Source of the DNA: an uncultured Pseudomonadota bacterium
GTDB lineage: Bacteria; Bdellovibrionota_B; Oligoflexia; Oligoflexales; CAIYRB01
Assembly: GCA_903928445.1 (NCBI GenBank)
Contig: CAIYRB010000015.1
Span: 1-46,994 of the forward strand
Direction of reading: 5' to 3'
Length of the DNA: 46,994 nt
Part shown: piece by piece, positions 8,647-16,346 of the stretch
Layout of the letters: the number at the start of each line of letters is the position of its first letter
Position numbering within the stretch: position 1 is the first letter of the stretch
Translations under genes and position numbers: made by a program
The notes under the pieces: generated by a model
What the model was told of the DNA's origin: nothing
Database searches by the model: none
What the model saw: only the letters and a program-made list of their open reading frames with translations

Positions 8647-9807
8647 GTGGACGTCAGAACATTCGAAGCCTTCTCGATGAAAGACGCGGTAAAGTCCGTA
8701 AAAAAGACCCTTGGGGCTGATGCCGTCATCCTCTCTACCAAAGAAAAGCCGGCACCAGGCGGTAAGGGCACCCTGTATGAGGTCACCGCTGCGTCGGCCC
8801 AAAGCGACCGCCGCTCGGGAATGAACGGTGCTCGCGCCCAAAGCGACCAAGTTCAAGCTCCCAGCATGACTACCGAGTTAGATCACCTGAGCGGCCAACT
8901 CGCCACTCTTGCGGCGAGTCTACCCACTCGCGGTCAGGTCCAAGCACTCGAGGCTGGGATGCAAGAACTCAAACTGTTAATGATCGAGACCCTGCGGCAC
9001 AAAGACGGATCGATGCTCAAGGACCTGCCCGCAGATATGGTGCCAACAGAGCGCCAACTCAGTGTAATGGGCATAAGCGAGCCGACCATGGTCGACCTGA
9101 CTCGCCACCTGCGTTCGCTTCCTAACCCTGAAAAAGACGGCGAGTCCTACTACCGAGACCAGGCCATCCGGTGGATGATGAAGCGCATTAAAATCGCTCC
9201 ACGGTGGAACATTATGCCCGGCACCGTCTCCTACCAGGGTCTAGTAGGACCAACGGGAGTCGGCAAAAGCGCACTGGTTGCGAAGCTTGCAGCGCACTAT
9301 GCGATGCGCGAGAAGAATAAAGTCGCGGTGGTCTCGCTCGACAACCATCGCCTGGCAGCAAGCGACCAAATGCGCATCTTTTGTAAGATCATCAACGTCC
9401 CATTTCTCGCCGCCAACGCCCCGGAAGATCTCCTGAGCGTCCATGAGACCTTCCGCGGTACTGAATTAGTTTTGATCGATACGGCGGGGGTCAGTCCAAA
9501 AAACAAGGCTGGTATTGACGCCCTCGCAGCAGTGAAAGAGCTCAGCCTACCTATTGATTTCCACCTGTGCCTCTCCAGCACAGAAAGTCCTTCACAACTC
9601 GATCATGAAGTCAGATCGTTTCTGTCGACCGGACTAAGCACGCTGATCTTTAGTAAACTCGACGAAAGCTGGGCATATGGCGAGATCTTCAATCTCTCCA
9701 AAACGTGGAGTTTGCCCCTCAGCTTCTTCTCCATTGGTCAGCAAATTCCTGATGATATCGAGCGAGCAAGCCGCGAGCGAGTGATCGAGCGGATTTTTGG
9801 TTTGTAA
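8647..9807 (+). CDS. flhF: Flagellar placement GTPase FlhF (SRP-type)
   Basis: FlhF is an SRP-family GTPase that marks the site of polar flagellum assembly. The GTG start at 8647 follows GGGAG and gives the usual N-terminus VRTFEAFSMKDAVKSVKKTL with the FlhF B-domain. The NG domain begins at about 140. It has a P-loop GPTGVGKS at residues 201-208, a DNHR motif in place of the usual DTYR, a DTAG motif, and SKLDE in place of TKLDE. The arginine that normally follows DTAG is absent (DTAGVS). The fold is clear, but several motif positions are divergent. The 386-residue length is normal. flhG follows after 14 bp. Confidence 0.92.
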   Translation: MDVRTFEAFSMKDAVKSVKKTLGADAVILSTKEKPAPGGKGTLYEVTAASAQSDRRSGMNGARAQSDQVQAPSMTTELDHLSGQLATLAASLPTRGQVQALEAGMQELKLLMIETLRHKDGSMLKDLPADMVPTERQLSVMGISEPTMVDLTRHLRSLPNPEKDGESYYRDQAIRWMMKRIKIAPRWNIMPGTVSYQGLVGPTGVGKSALVAKLAAHYAMREKNKVAVVSLDNHRLAASDQMRIFCKIINVPFLAANAPEDLLSVHETFRGTELVLIDTAGVSPKNKAGIDALAAVKELSLPIDFHLCLSSTESPSQLDHEVRSFLSTGLSTLIFSKLDESWAYGEIFNLSKTWSLPLSFFSIGQQIPDDIERASRERVIERIFGL

Positions 9808-9821
9808 GCAGAGGAGAGCGC

Positions 9822-10682
9822 GTGTCGAGTATCCGGATGATAAACGGTGGAGCAAGAGCTCCTCAAGTGCTCGCGATCACCAGCGGTAAGGGCGGTGTTG
9901 GGAAAACCCTAACAACGGTCAATCTAGCAATGGCGGCGCGGCGCTTAGGCAAGTCGGTGCTGATTTTTGACGGCGATATGGGACTTGCAAACGTCGACAT
10001 TGTTTTGGGACTGAAGTCTCGCTACAATATCAGAGATGTTCTCGACGGTCATGCCGCTCTCAAAGACATCGTGATCAAGGGCCCTCTTGGTGTCGATCTC
10101 ATCCCCTCCGGCTCCGGCATCGCCAGTCTCACTCGACTCAGCCACGTGCAAAAGCAACAGATCATCGAGCAGATTAGCCAGCTGGATCATCACTACGACC
10201 TGATATTGATCGACACCGGTGCCGGCATCGCCGACAGCGTCACCCACTTCTGCAAAGCCGCCGATCAGACCTTGGTCGTTACCACCCCGGAACCACACGC
10301 CATGACCGATGCCTACGCTTTGATCAAGGTACTAGCCGAAGACCACGGGGTAAAGAGCCTGCACTTGCTCGTCAATCAAACCAGGTCCGAAGGTGAGGGT
10401 CTAAAGATCCTGACACGAATCGCCGATGTGGCAATGCGCTTTCTCGACGTTCGAGTGCATTCTGCCGGCCATGTTCCCTTCGATCCTCAGGTGACTAAAT
10501 CCGTGATGCTGCGCCGCGCGGCGACGGAAGAATCCACCCACACGATCGCCGGTCAGGCGTGGGGGCAAACGGCAAGGCGGCTATTTGGTGGCCCGGAAGC
10601 GGCAAGGTCTCACAGTGATGTCCAAGAGTTCTGGCGCAGCCTCCTGTGGCAGCAGCCATCCCGCGCGGAAGGAGTGTCATGA
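9822..10682 (+). CDS. flhG: Flagellar number regulator FlhG/FleN, MinD-like ATPase
   Basis: FlhG is a MinD/ParA-type ATPase that limits flagellar number and works with FlhF. The GTG start at 9822 is preceded by GAGGAG. The deviant Walker A motif is TSGKGGVGKTLTTVNLA, followed by FDGDMGLANVDIVLGL and LIDTGAGI, as in MinD-like proteins. The N-terminal extension before the Walker motif is short, and I cannot see the DQAxxLR FlhF-activating motif that many FlhG proteins carry. Length is 286 residues. The stop overlaps the fliA start (ATGA). Confidence 0.93.
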   Translation: MSSIRMINGGARAPQVLAITSGKGGVGKTLTTVNLAMAARRLGKSVLIFDGDMGLANVDIVLGLKSRYNIRDVLDGHAALKDIVIKGPLGVDLIPSGSGIASLTRLSHVQKQQIIEQISQLDHHYDLILIDTGAGIADSVTHFCKAADQTLVVTTPEPHAMTDAYALIKVLAEDHGVKSLHLLVNQTRSEGEGLKILTRIADVAMRFLDVRVHSAGHVPFDPQVTKSVMLRRAATEESTHTIAGQAWGQTARRLFGGPEAARSHSDVQEFWRSLLWQQPSRAEGVS

Positions 10683-11437
10683 AAGGCCTTGTCAAACGCT
10701 ACAAGCAAGACACACAGGGCGTCGATGGCAAGCTGCGCGATCAGCTGATCATGGACTACGCTCCGCTTATCCGCTTTGTCGCCCAGCGCATCGCGGCCAG
10801 GTTACCATCCAACATCGACATCGATGATCTCATTAGCGCCGGAGTCATCGGCCTGATGGACGCGATCGAAAAATACGACCCTAGCCGCGACAATAAATTT
10901 AAGACCTATGCTGAGTTCCGTATCCGTGGCGCGATCCTCGATGAACTTCGCTCGCAAGACTGGGTCCCGCGCAGCGTGCGCGACAAGGCCAAGAAAATTG
11001 AGCGAACCTATCAAGAGCTCGAACAGCGCTTCGGACGAGCCGTAAGCGACTCAGAGGTATCTGAATCCATGGGCATGTCGCTTGATGGCTACCATGGGAT
11101 GGTGGCCAAGGTGAAGGCTGTCACCATGCTGTCGATCGATGAGCTGACCGGACCAAGTCAGCATGATCGCAAGAGCCTACTCGAATGCTTGGAGAACGTC
11201 GGGTCGAAGAACCCATTCACCCAAATGAAGAGCAAAGGCGTCCGGCAGCTGCTCATGAAGAACATTGAAGAGCTACCCGAAAAGCAAAAGCTCGTGCTGT
11301 CGCTGTATTACTACGAGGACTTAAACCTCAAAGAGATCGGCAAGATCCTTGAGGTCACGGAATCCCGGGTGAGTCAGCTACACACTCAGGCGGTCATTCG
11401 ACTGCGCGCAAAGCTAAAGAATGTACTGATCGACTAA
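10679..11437 (+). CDS. fliA: Flagellar sigma factor FliA (sigma-28)
   Basis: FliA directs transcription of late flagellar and chemotaxis genes. The ATG at 10679 is chosen because AAGGAG lies at 10669-10674 and the start overlaps the flhG stop as ATGA. This gives 252 residues, typical of the family. Region 2 contains IDIDDLISAGVIGLMDAIEK and KFKTYAEFRIRGAILDELR, region 3 follows (WVPRSVRDKAKKIE), and region 4 has the helix-turn-helix LKEIGKILEVTESRVSQLH. The location after flhF-flhG is typical of polar-flagellated bacteria. Confidence 0.95.
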   Translation: MKGLVKRYKQDTQGVDGKLRDQLIMDYAPLIRFVAQRIAARLPSNIDIDDLISAGVIGLMDAIEKYDPSRDNKFKTYAEFRIRGAILDELRSQDWVPRSVRDKAKKIERTYQELEQRFGRAVSDSEVSESMGMSLDGYHGMVAKVKAVTMLSIDELTGPSQHDRKSLLECLENVGSKNPFTQMKSKGVRQLLMKNIEELPEKQKLVLSLYYYEDLNLKEIGKILEVTESRVSQLHTQAVIRLRAKLKNVLID

Positions 11438-11475
11438 AAACTCATTCCATTTCGAATTTAGGTTAAGGAGTTCAT

Positions 11476-11895
11476 ATGGCCGTAGGTCAACCAGACATGA
11501 AGATCCTCGTGGTCGACGACTTTCCGACGATGCGACGGATCGTCAAAACCCTATTTCGCCAAAACGGCTTCAGCGACTTTATGGAAGCGGAGGACGGCGC
11601 TCAAGCTTACGAGATGCTTAAAAAGAATCCGCAGATCGAATTCATCGTCTCCGACTGGAACATGCCCAATATGACCGGCATCGAGTTTTTAAAGGCGGTA
11701 CGCGCTGATCCAAAATTCAAGCACTTACCGTTTCTGATGGTGACCGCGGAAGCAGAAAAGGAAAACATCATCGAAGCAGTGAAAAGCGGCGTTAGCAATT
11801 ACGTCGTCAAACCATTTACCGGCCAAACGCTGGCGGAAAAGCTCGCTAAGATCTTCCAAAACCTTGGGATTAAACCGGCCAAAGCCGCCAGCTAA
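11476..11895 (+). CDS. cheY: Chemotaxis response regulator CheY
   Basis: This single-domain receiver protein binds FliM when phosphorylated and reverses the motor. All catalytic residues are present: acidic pair D14/D15, phospho-acceptor D60 (context IVSDWNMPNM), T90 and K112 (context VVKPFT). The 139-residue length and the lack of an output domain identify it as CheY rather than a transcriptional regulator. A strong AAGGAG precedes the ATG. It lies in the same cluster as fliM, whose N-terminal peptide is its binding target. Confidence 0.95.
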   Translation: MAVGQPDMKILVVDDFPTMRRIVKTLFRQNGFSDFMEAEDGAQAYEMLKKNPQIEFIVSDWNMPNMTGIEFLKAVRADPKFKHLPFLMVTAEAEKENIIEAVKSGVSNYVVKPFTGQTLAEKLAKIFQNLGIKPAKAAS

Positions 11896-11910
11896 ACAGG
11901 AGCTATTCCT

Positions 11911-12450
11911 ATGACTTCAGACATTTTGAATCCACTAGCTTCTGCCGAAGTGGTCGTTTCAGTGAATGAGAGCATCGACTTGTCGCTTGCAATCCCTGGT
12001 CTAAGCGATGCACTGAGTCCAGCTAATCTAGACGGCGAGGCGGTGCCGCTGCCCACCGGATTCGACGAGGACCTGATTAAAAAGTACCCGCGTTCAAACC
12101 GCAAGGTCGCGGTCGATGTCGCCGCCTATGGGCTGGTCGATCGCGCCGGTGAGCAGCGAGCGCAAACCTTACACATCAGTCCGCACGGTCTCGAGTTCCA
12201 GGGGACACAGGCATATGCCGAAGGAACTCTACTCAAAATTCACATCTCTCTACCCGACTACTGGAATCGCAAGCAGCGATTTGTCGAATATCGCCGCGTC
12301 GATACGCCCGGCACCTTCAAAGTGTTGGCAAAAGTCGTGCGCACAGAAGACGTCGGCAAACGCGGTAAAAAGAAAATCGTCGTCGCCCAAGTGGTCAATA
12401 TGGATGAGATCGACGAACAAGTCCTAAAATCATTTCTGCAAGACGGTTGA
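11911..12450 (+). CDS. PilZ-like domain protein with altered c-di-GMP motifs
   Basis: The 179-residue protein has a disordered, acidic N-terminus (1-55) followed by a beta-rich domain. At the PilZ motif positions it has R61-S-N-R64-K65 (consensus RxxxR) and H88-I-S90-P-H-G93 (consensus D/NxSxxG). The likely role is a flagellar or c-di-GMP-linked adaptor, inferred from its position 15 bp after cheY. Because both ligand-binding motifs carry substitutions, c-di-GMP binding is uncertain. The ribosome-binding site ACAGGAG and the ATG are clear. Family assignment is moderate; the reading frame is firm. Confidence 0.6.
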   Translation: MTSDILNPLASAEVVVSVNESIDLSLAIPGLSDALSPANLDGEAVPLPTGFDEDLIKKYPRSNRKVAVDVAAYGLVDRAGEQRAQTLHISPHGLEFQGTQAYAEGTLLKIHISLPDYWNRKQRFVEYRRVDTPGTFKVLAKVVRTEDVGKRGKKKIVVAQVVNMDEIDEQVLKSFLQDG

Positions 12451-12454
12451 AACC

Positions 12455-13060
12455 ATGACCATGATTCTGCTGGCTGCATTGATCCTACTAGACCTTGGGC
12501 TAATTGCCGTCGTCGCACGGCTCAGCCAAAGGCAAGGCAATGGGCAGCTCGAACTCGCTGAAGAACGGCAATTGCTCGGTGAACTACGCACCTCAGTTAA
12601 AGAAGAGCTCGAAGCGGCACAGGCTAAAGCCAGGGCTACGCTCGATAAGGCGATGCGCCTCGCCACCGAGGCAGAGCAAGAGGTAAAGACCGGAGGCCTG
12701 ACGCTTGCCCATGAGATGGAGCAGGTTGCGGCCCAACTGAGCGGTCAGTTCGAAGAGCCTCTACGTGAGCTCGGCAAGCGCCAAACCTATCTAGAAGCCC
12801 TACTGCGCCGCATTGATAGTGAAAAGCTCAGCCTGCAAAAACTCCTCGCTAGAGGCGAGAAAATCTGTCGTTTCTTCGATAACCGAGTGCCCTACGAGGA
12901 AGTCCTGGCAGAACTCGAGGACAAGAAGTATGCCGATGCGCGCAGCCTGCTTGCCCGCGGCAAAGCGCCAGCACAGATTGCTTCCGAGCTAGGCATGAGC
13001 GAAACCGAAGTGCGCCTCGTCGCTGGTCTGACACCTCGAACACCGGCGTCACTTGGGTAA
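12455..13060 (+). CDS. Membrane-anchored coiled-coil protein, DUF2802-like
   Basis: The 201-residue protein has one N-terminal membrane helix (about 3-22). A long charged coiled coil (about 30-125) follows, then a C-terminal helix-turn-helix-like segment (ARSLLARGKAPAQIASELGM then SETEVRLVAGL). That C-terminal pattern and the flagellar/chemotaxis location match DUF2802 proteins known near cheW or flagellar genes. Its function is not established. It lies 5 bp after the PilZ-like gene and is the last gene of the flagellar run. The ATG at 12461 is an alternative start. Confidence 0.65.
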   Translation: MTMILLAALILLDLGLIAVVARLSQRQGNGQLELAEERQLLGELRTSVKEELEAAQAKARATLDKAMRLATEAEQEVKTGGLTLAHEMEQVAAQLSGQFEEPLRELGKRQTYLEALLRRIDSEKLSLQKLLARGEKICRFFDNRVPYEEVLAELEDKKYADARSLLARGKAPAQIASELGMSETEVRLVAGLTPRTPASLG

Positions 13061-13069
13061 GGCCGGTGT
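13040..13069. terminator. Perfect 8-bp inverted repeat at the end of the flagellar cluster
   Basis: ACACCGGC (13040-13047) and GCCGGTGT (13062-13069) can form a GC-rich 8-bp stem with a 14-nt loop. It straddles the stop of the DUF2802-like gene, just before the convergent lipoprotein gene. There is no T-tract on either side, so it is not a classical intrinsic terminator. It could slow polymerase or protect the 3' end. Confidence 0.4.
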
Positions 13070-13085
13070 CGCTACCAAACCATAC

Positions 13086-13829
13086 TTACTTGGCGACGAC
13101 TTTGTATGTACTGGGCAGACTGCTATCTAAGTAGCGTTGAAAGGCATCGTTATGCCCATGGTCTTGCTGACCATCGGCGGTGATAATGCGCGTGAATTGA
13201 TAGTCTGGAACCCGAGTTTTGAAAAACGAGCTCTTGCGGATCCAAAGTCCATCGTCCTGAAAATCCATCGTAAAATCGGCAAGCCACGTCGGTACTTTTA
13301 CCGTCCTGCCGGCGAGATTCAACACCGGGACGATGTTCGCATGCTGATAGTCAGCTGAAAAATTAATCTCGTAGATGAGATGCACGGCAACCATCAGCTG
13401 AAAGAAGTTTGCCCCGGACGCATCGCCGACATAGGTATAGCAACCAGCATCAAAAACCGGTAGTGCCAGGCTGCGCTTAGTCTGCGGATCATTGAAAGCG
13501 GCATGGGCGAGCGTCAGTGCCTTGATCGGAAAGGAATCACCGTCGGTCCACCAGATACCGTCGAGCGAGTGCGGGACACCGTTTTCGCCTTTACCCGGGG
13601 TTACATTTGCGGCGATCTCCGCCTTGGGAAATAAAACTAGTTTGTAGGCGTCAGACTTTGGCAACTGCGACGCGGGTACATCCTCCCAGTTGCGGATATT
13701 CGCGGCGACCTCGTTGGCGTTGACCTTGTCAGCGGACTCAATGCTCGCCTCACCTTTAGGCGAGGATTTGCAACCAAACACCAGCATCGCCCCCACGCTC
13801 ACAAGACTAAAAGTTCTCAGACTTCCCAT
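13086..13829 (-). CDS. Orphan lipoprotein of unknown function
   Basis: I do not recognise this family. The N-terminus is a lipoprotein signal: a hydrophobic stretch LVSVGAMLVF ends in the lipobox LVFGC. The ATG at 13829 is chosen over two TTG codons upstream because a G-run (13836-13842) lies 6 nt before it. The mature part (about 225 residues) has no repeats or membrane segments and looks like a globular periplasmic or outer-membrane-anchored domain, rich in aromatic residues (e.g. DGIWWTDGD, DYQFTRIITADGQQDHGHND). It converges on the flagellar cluster and is not part of an operon. A TTGACA hexamer lies upstream on the minus strand (13923-13928). Confidence 0.75.
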   Translation of the reverse strand: MGSLRTFSLVSVGAMLVFGCKSSPKGEASIESADKVNANEVAANIRNWEDVPASQLPKSDAYKLVLFPKAEIAANVTPGKGENGVPHSLDGIWWTDGDSFPIKALTLAHAAFNDPQTKRSLALPVFDAGCYTYVGDASGANFFQLMVAVHLIYEINFSADYQHANIVPVLNLAGRTVKVPTWLADFTMDFQDDGLWIRKSSFFKTRVPDYQFTRIITADGQQDHGHNDAFQRYLDSSLPSTYKVVAK

Positions 13830-13835
13830 CAACAA

Positions 13836-14170
13836 CCCCCCCCTCGGTCGCCGTTTTGAGTGCTCTGCTCCAAAATCGCGCCTTCAAGCGTGGGTCGTGA
13901 TCCCAATATGCGCACTTTAAGCTGTCAACTGCTGGAGTTTTATTATTTTAGTTTATGCCTATAGCCAAGGCAAGGGACGCGAAAATAAACACCGGGGCTA
14001 CTAGGAGGCTTTCCAGGCGCAGCGCTAGAACAGCTTAAATAGTCAATAAAAGTAGATATTTGACGACTTTTGCGGTGCCCGTTGAGGTTTTATGTTAAGC
14101 AGGCCGTTACGCCCGTGCCCCTTCCCAAAGCCGCCGTCTTAAGGACACCTTCTTTAGGTGAAATCAGCCG
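13836..14170. other. Divergent intergenic region
   Basis: This 335-bp stretch separates the leftward lipoprotein gene from the rightward hypothetical gene. Its middle is AT-rich (about 13930-13960 and 14030-14100), which fits promoter DNA. I see a minus-strand TTGACA (13923-13928) but no convincing -10 at the right spacing. A small hairpin, CACCT/AGGTG with a 5-nt loop (14146-14160), overlaps the likely ribosome-binding site of the rightward gene. No small ORF or RNA gene is recognisable. Confidence 0.5.
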
Positions 14171-14662
14171 ATGCTAAAACTGCCAAAAAACGTCCTCACT
14201 AGTCCGACAGCTGCGGCTGTTGAAAAACTCTTTGTCAGCACCGAGCAACGCCTGCGATTTGGCGGCAAAGTGACGGTCTCGCGCTGGGTTTTTAGCCAAA
14301 AGGTACGGGCGGCGCTCAGCGACGTCATCATCGGTCGGCACCTCGTGCAAAGCCTAGAAGTCATCGGCACGACGCTAGATCGTGAACTGAAGGGGCTGCT
14401 GGCCGTCCAGCAAAAGGCCGAGAAGGCACCAACCCAGCGACTTTCACGACTGCTTCTCCTGTCCAGTGATGGTAGCGACCGCTTCTACCACGATGCGGAA
14501 AGTTTGCTGCTGCGCCACGGTCAACGCACCTGGTGCTGCGTTCTCGATGCGACGGGTGAGCAACTGGGGCAAGCCATCAAACCTGGTGGTGCTGCGGCCA
14601 AAGCCGTGATGATCGCCGACCGCAAGGCTTTGGAACTATTCCTGCTGAGCCTGGTCCATTAG
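14171..14662 (+). CDS. Hypothetical protein, possibly L7Ae-like fold in the C-terminal half
   Basis: The 163-residue protein has no signal peptide or membrane segment. The N-terminal half is basic and helical. The C-terminal half (about 90-163) has an alternating strand/helix pattern: RLLLLSSDGSDRF, then a CCVLDATGEQLGQAI turn, then KAVMIADRKALELFLLSL. That order loosely resembles small RNA-binding L7Ae/YlxQ-type proteins. The resemblance is weak and I would not assign a function. It overlaps the convergent HtpX-like gene by 4 nt at the stop codons. Confidence 0.65.
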   Translation: MLKLPKNVLTSPTAAAVEKLFVSTEQRLRFGGKVTVSRWVFSQKVRAALSDVIIGRHLVQSLEVIGTTLDRELKGLLAVQQKAEKAPTQRLSRLLLLSSDGSDRFYHDAESLLLRHGQRTWCCVLDATGEQLGQAIKPGGAAAKAVMIADRKALELFLLSLVH

Positions 14663-15549
14663 ACTTTGGCGCTGTTTCGCTGGCCAAGCACCGTCAAACG
14701 CTGTGCCAGCGGCAGGTGATAGAGCAAAAGGCCCATCACCGACTTAGCCTCACCAGAAAATTTCAACGGCTGGACGAAAATCTCACGGTAAGGCTGCGCC
14801 ACCGGCGCATTGACCAAGGCTGTAAAGCCGCTGACGACCTGCGGTAAGCCGAGAATTGCACAAGCGCTTTGGTCGCAGCGAGCCTCGGCGCCTCGGGCAT
14901 AAAACCGCAGCAGCAGCGATGCATAGGGAGTCAACAGCATCTCCAAAAGCGGAACGAGAAACCCTTCCATCCCGTCGGTTGGAGTATCGTCCTCTCCTGT
15001 GCGCAGTGAAGTACCCAAAAAGGTCGCCAACATCCGCGTCGGAAACAGCGTGAAGATGGCGATAAAGCCTTGAAGCAGCTGCTGAGTGACAACGTCCCCT
15101 TGCTCAATACGTGCCAACTGGTGCGCGATGATCAAGTCAGCGGCTGGACCCGGTCCCAAGTCGACCAAACCCTGCGACAGTGCCAGCAGCATGCCACGCT
15201 TTCTGCGACCAACGACAAAGGCATTGCAGCCGGCATTTTGATAGACACCCAGCTGTGGCACCTCGCTCAAACCGGCACGCTTGGCAAGATGGGCGACAAG
15301 GCTCGGCCATTCATCGTCGCTAAGCACATGGGTCATGGTCGCACCCATGGCTATATCTCGTGCAATATACCAAGTGACCAGGCAACCAAACCAACTGAGG
15401 ATCAGTCCAGTGTAGAGGACGCCGTGCTGACGAATACCAAGAAGCTGGATGGCACCAAGGTCGGTCAGCAGGAGTTCGATGATGTAAAACGAAAGACCGA
15501 TGCTAGCGGTCGCTAGGGCCAGGTAGAAGAGGCGGCGGAGAAAACTCAT
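14659..15549 (-). CDS. HtpX-like (M48-type) membrane protein lacking the HExxH zinc site
   Basis: The layout matches HtpX proteases: two N-terminal membrane helices (about 8-28 and 42-62), then the family signature AGCNAFVVGRRKRGMLLALS at about 106-125, then the helix where HExxH should be. Here that motif reads H143-Q144-L-A-R147, so the catalytic glutamate and the second zinc histidine are both replaced (codons CAG at 15118-15120 and CGT at 15109-15111). A candidate third ligand E222 remains in AEARCD. The protein is therefore probably not an active metalloprotease. It is the last gene of the nrdA-nrdB-hydrolase run, and its ATG overlaps the hydrolase stop (ATGA). A structural or regulatory membrane role is inference. 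Confidence 0.8.
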   Translation of the reverse strand: MSFLRRLFYLALATASIGLSFYIIELLLTDLGAIQLLGIRQHGVLYTGLILSWFGCLVTWYIARDIAMGATMTHVLSDDEWPSLVAHLAKRAGLSEVPQLGVYQNAGCNAFVVGRRKRGMLLALSQGLVDLGPGPAADLIIAHQLARIEQGDVVTQQLLQGFIAIFTLFPTRMLATFLGTSLRTGEDDTPTDGMEGFLVPLLEMLLTPYASLLLRFYARGAEARCDQSACAILGLPQVVSGFTALVNAPVAQPYREIFVQPLKFSGEAKSVMGLLLYHLPLAQRLTVLGQRNSAKV

Positions 15550-16328
15550 GCGAGGGCCTTTGCAACGGCGTTGTACAGTGCTTGCGGCGCTTCCGCCAAC
15601 AGTAGATGGCCCGCCCCAGCGAAGACCTGGAGGCTGGAGCCAGATATATGCGCCTGCAGCTCTTCCCCAGCACTTAAAGCTATAACTTCATCCTCGGCGC
15701 CGTGCAGAACATAGGTCGGCGCCTTGATGTGGCTAGCCGTCGCGGTCAGATCAATGCCCCTGATCGCCGCAATCTGCCGTTTACTTTGCTCGACGAAGGG
15801 ACCTTCGGCGACGGCCTTGGCAACCTGCTTCGCCATACCTCTGACCAACGGACCGTTGCGCTCGAAGAATTGAGCGGTGAAATAGGTCCGCAGTTTAAGC
15901 TCCACCTCGGCGGGATCAGTCGTCCAAGGTCGTCGGTCCGGCCGAATCAGCGCTTGGCGCATCGCTGTGGACACAAGAAAGAGCTGACTTACCCTGGTCG
16001 CGGTGACCTCATCCCCGGCTATAATTTGCGCGATAAATCCCCCCATGGAGATCCCAAGCAATGCGCTCGTCGCAATGCCTAGGTGATCCCATAGGGCGCT
16101 GACATCGGCGGCCATATCGGCAAGGGTAAAAGCCGTTGTGGTCGTCGTCAAACCTGAGCCGCGATTGTCCAAGGCCAGCACACGAAACCCTAGGGACGTT
16201 AGATGCCGACCAAGCATGCGAAAGTCAGTCAGCGGTCGCACGTGGCCATTAACAAGGGTCACCCAGGGACCGCCGTCGCCCCAGGTTTCGTAGTTGAGCA
16301 CAGCGCCGGACCTGGCTAGCTGAGGCAT
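15546..16328 (-). CDS. Alpha/beta-hydrolase fold enzyme
   Basis: The 260-residue cytoplasmic hydrolase carries a complete catalytic triad: nucleophile S94 in GISMGG, acid D213 in HGAEDEV, and H241 in GAGHLLL. The oxyanion-side segment VNGHV replaces the more usual HG motif. The length and the NRGSGLT motif place it with the small esterase/haloperoxidase-like group. The substrate cannot be told from sequence. The ATG is preceded by CAGGAA. It follows nrdB by 18 bp and overlaps the HtpX-like gene by 4 nt, so all four genes probably share a transcript. Confidence 0.88.
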   Translation of the reverse strand: MPQLARSGAVLNYETWGDGGPWVTLVNGHVRPLTDFRMLGRHLTSLGFRVLALDNRGSGLTTTTTAFTLADMAADVSALWDHLGIATSALLGISMGGFIAQIIAGDEVTATRVSQLFLVSTAMRQALIRPDRRPWTTDPAEVELKLRTYFTAQFFERNGPLVRGMAKQVAKAVAEGPFVEQSKRQIAAIRGIDLTATASHIKAPTYVLHGAEDEVIALSAGEELQAHISGSSLQVFAGAGHLLLAEAPQALYNAVAKALA

Positions 16329-16346
16329 ACCATTTCCTGCACGCTG

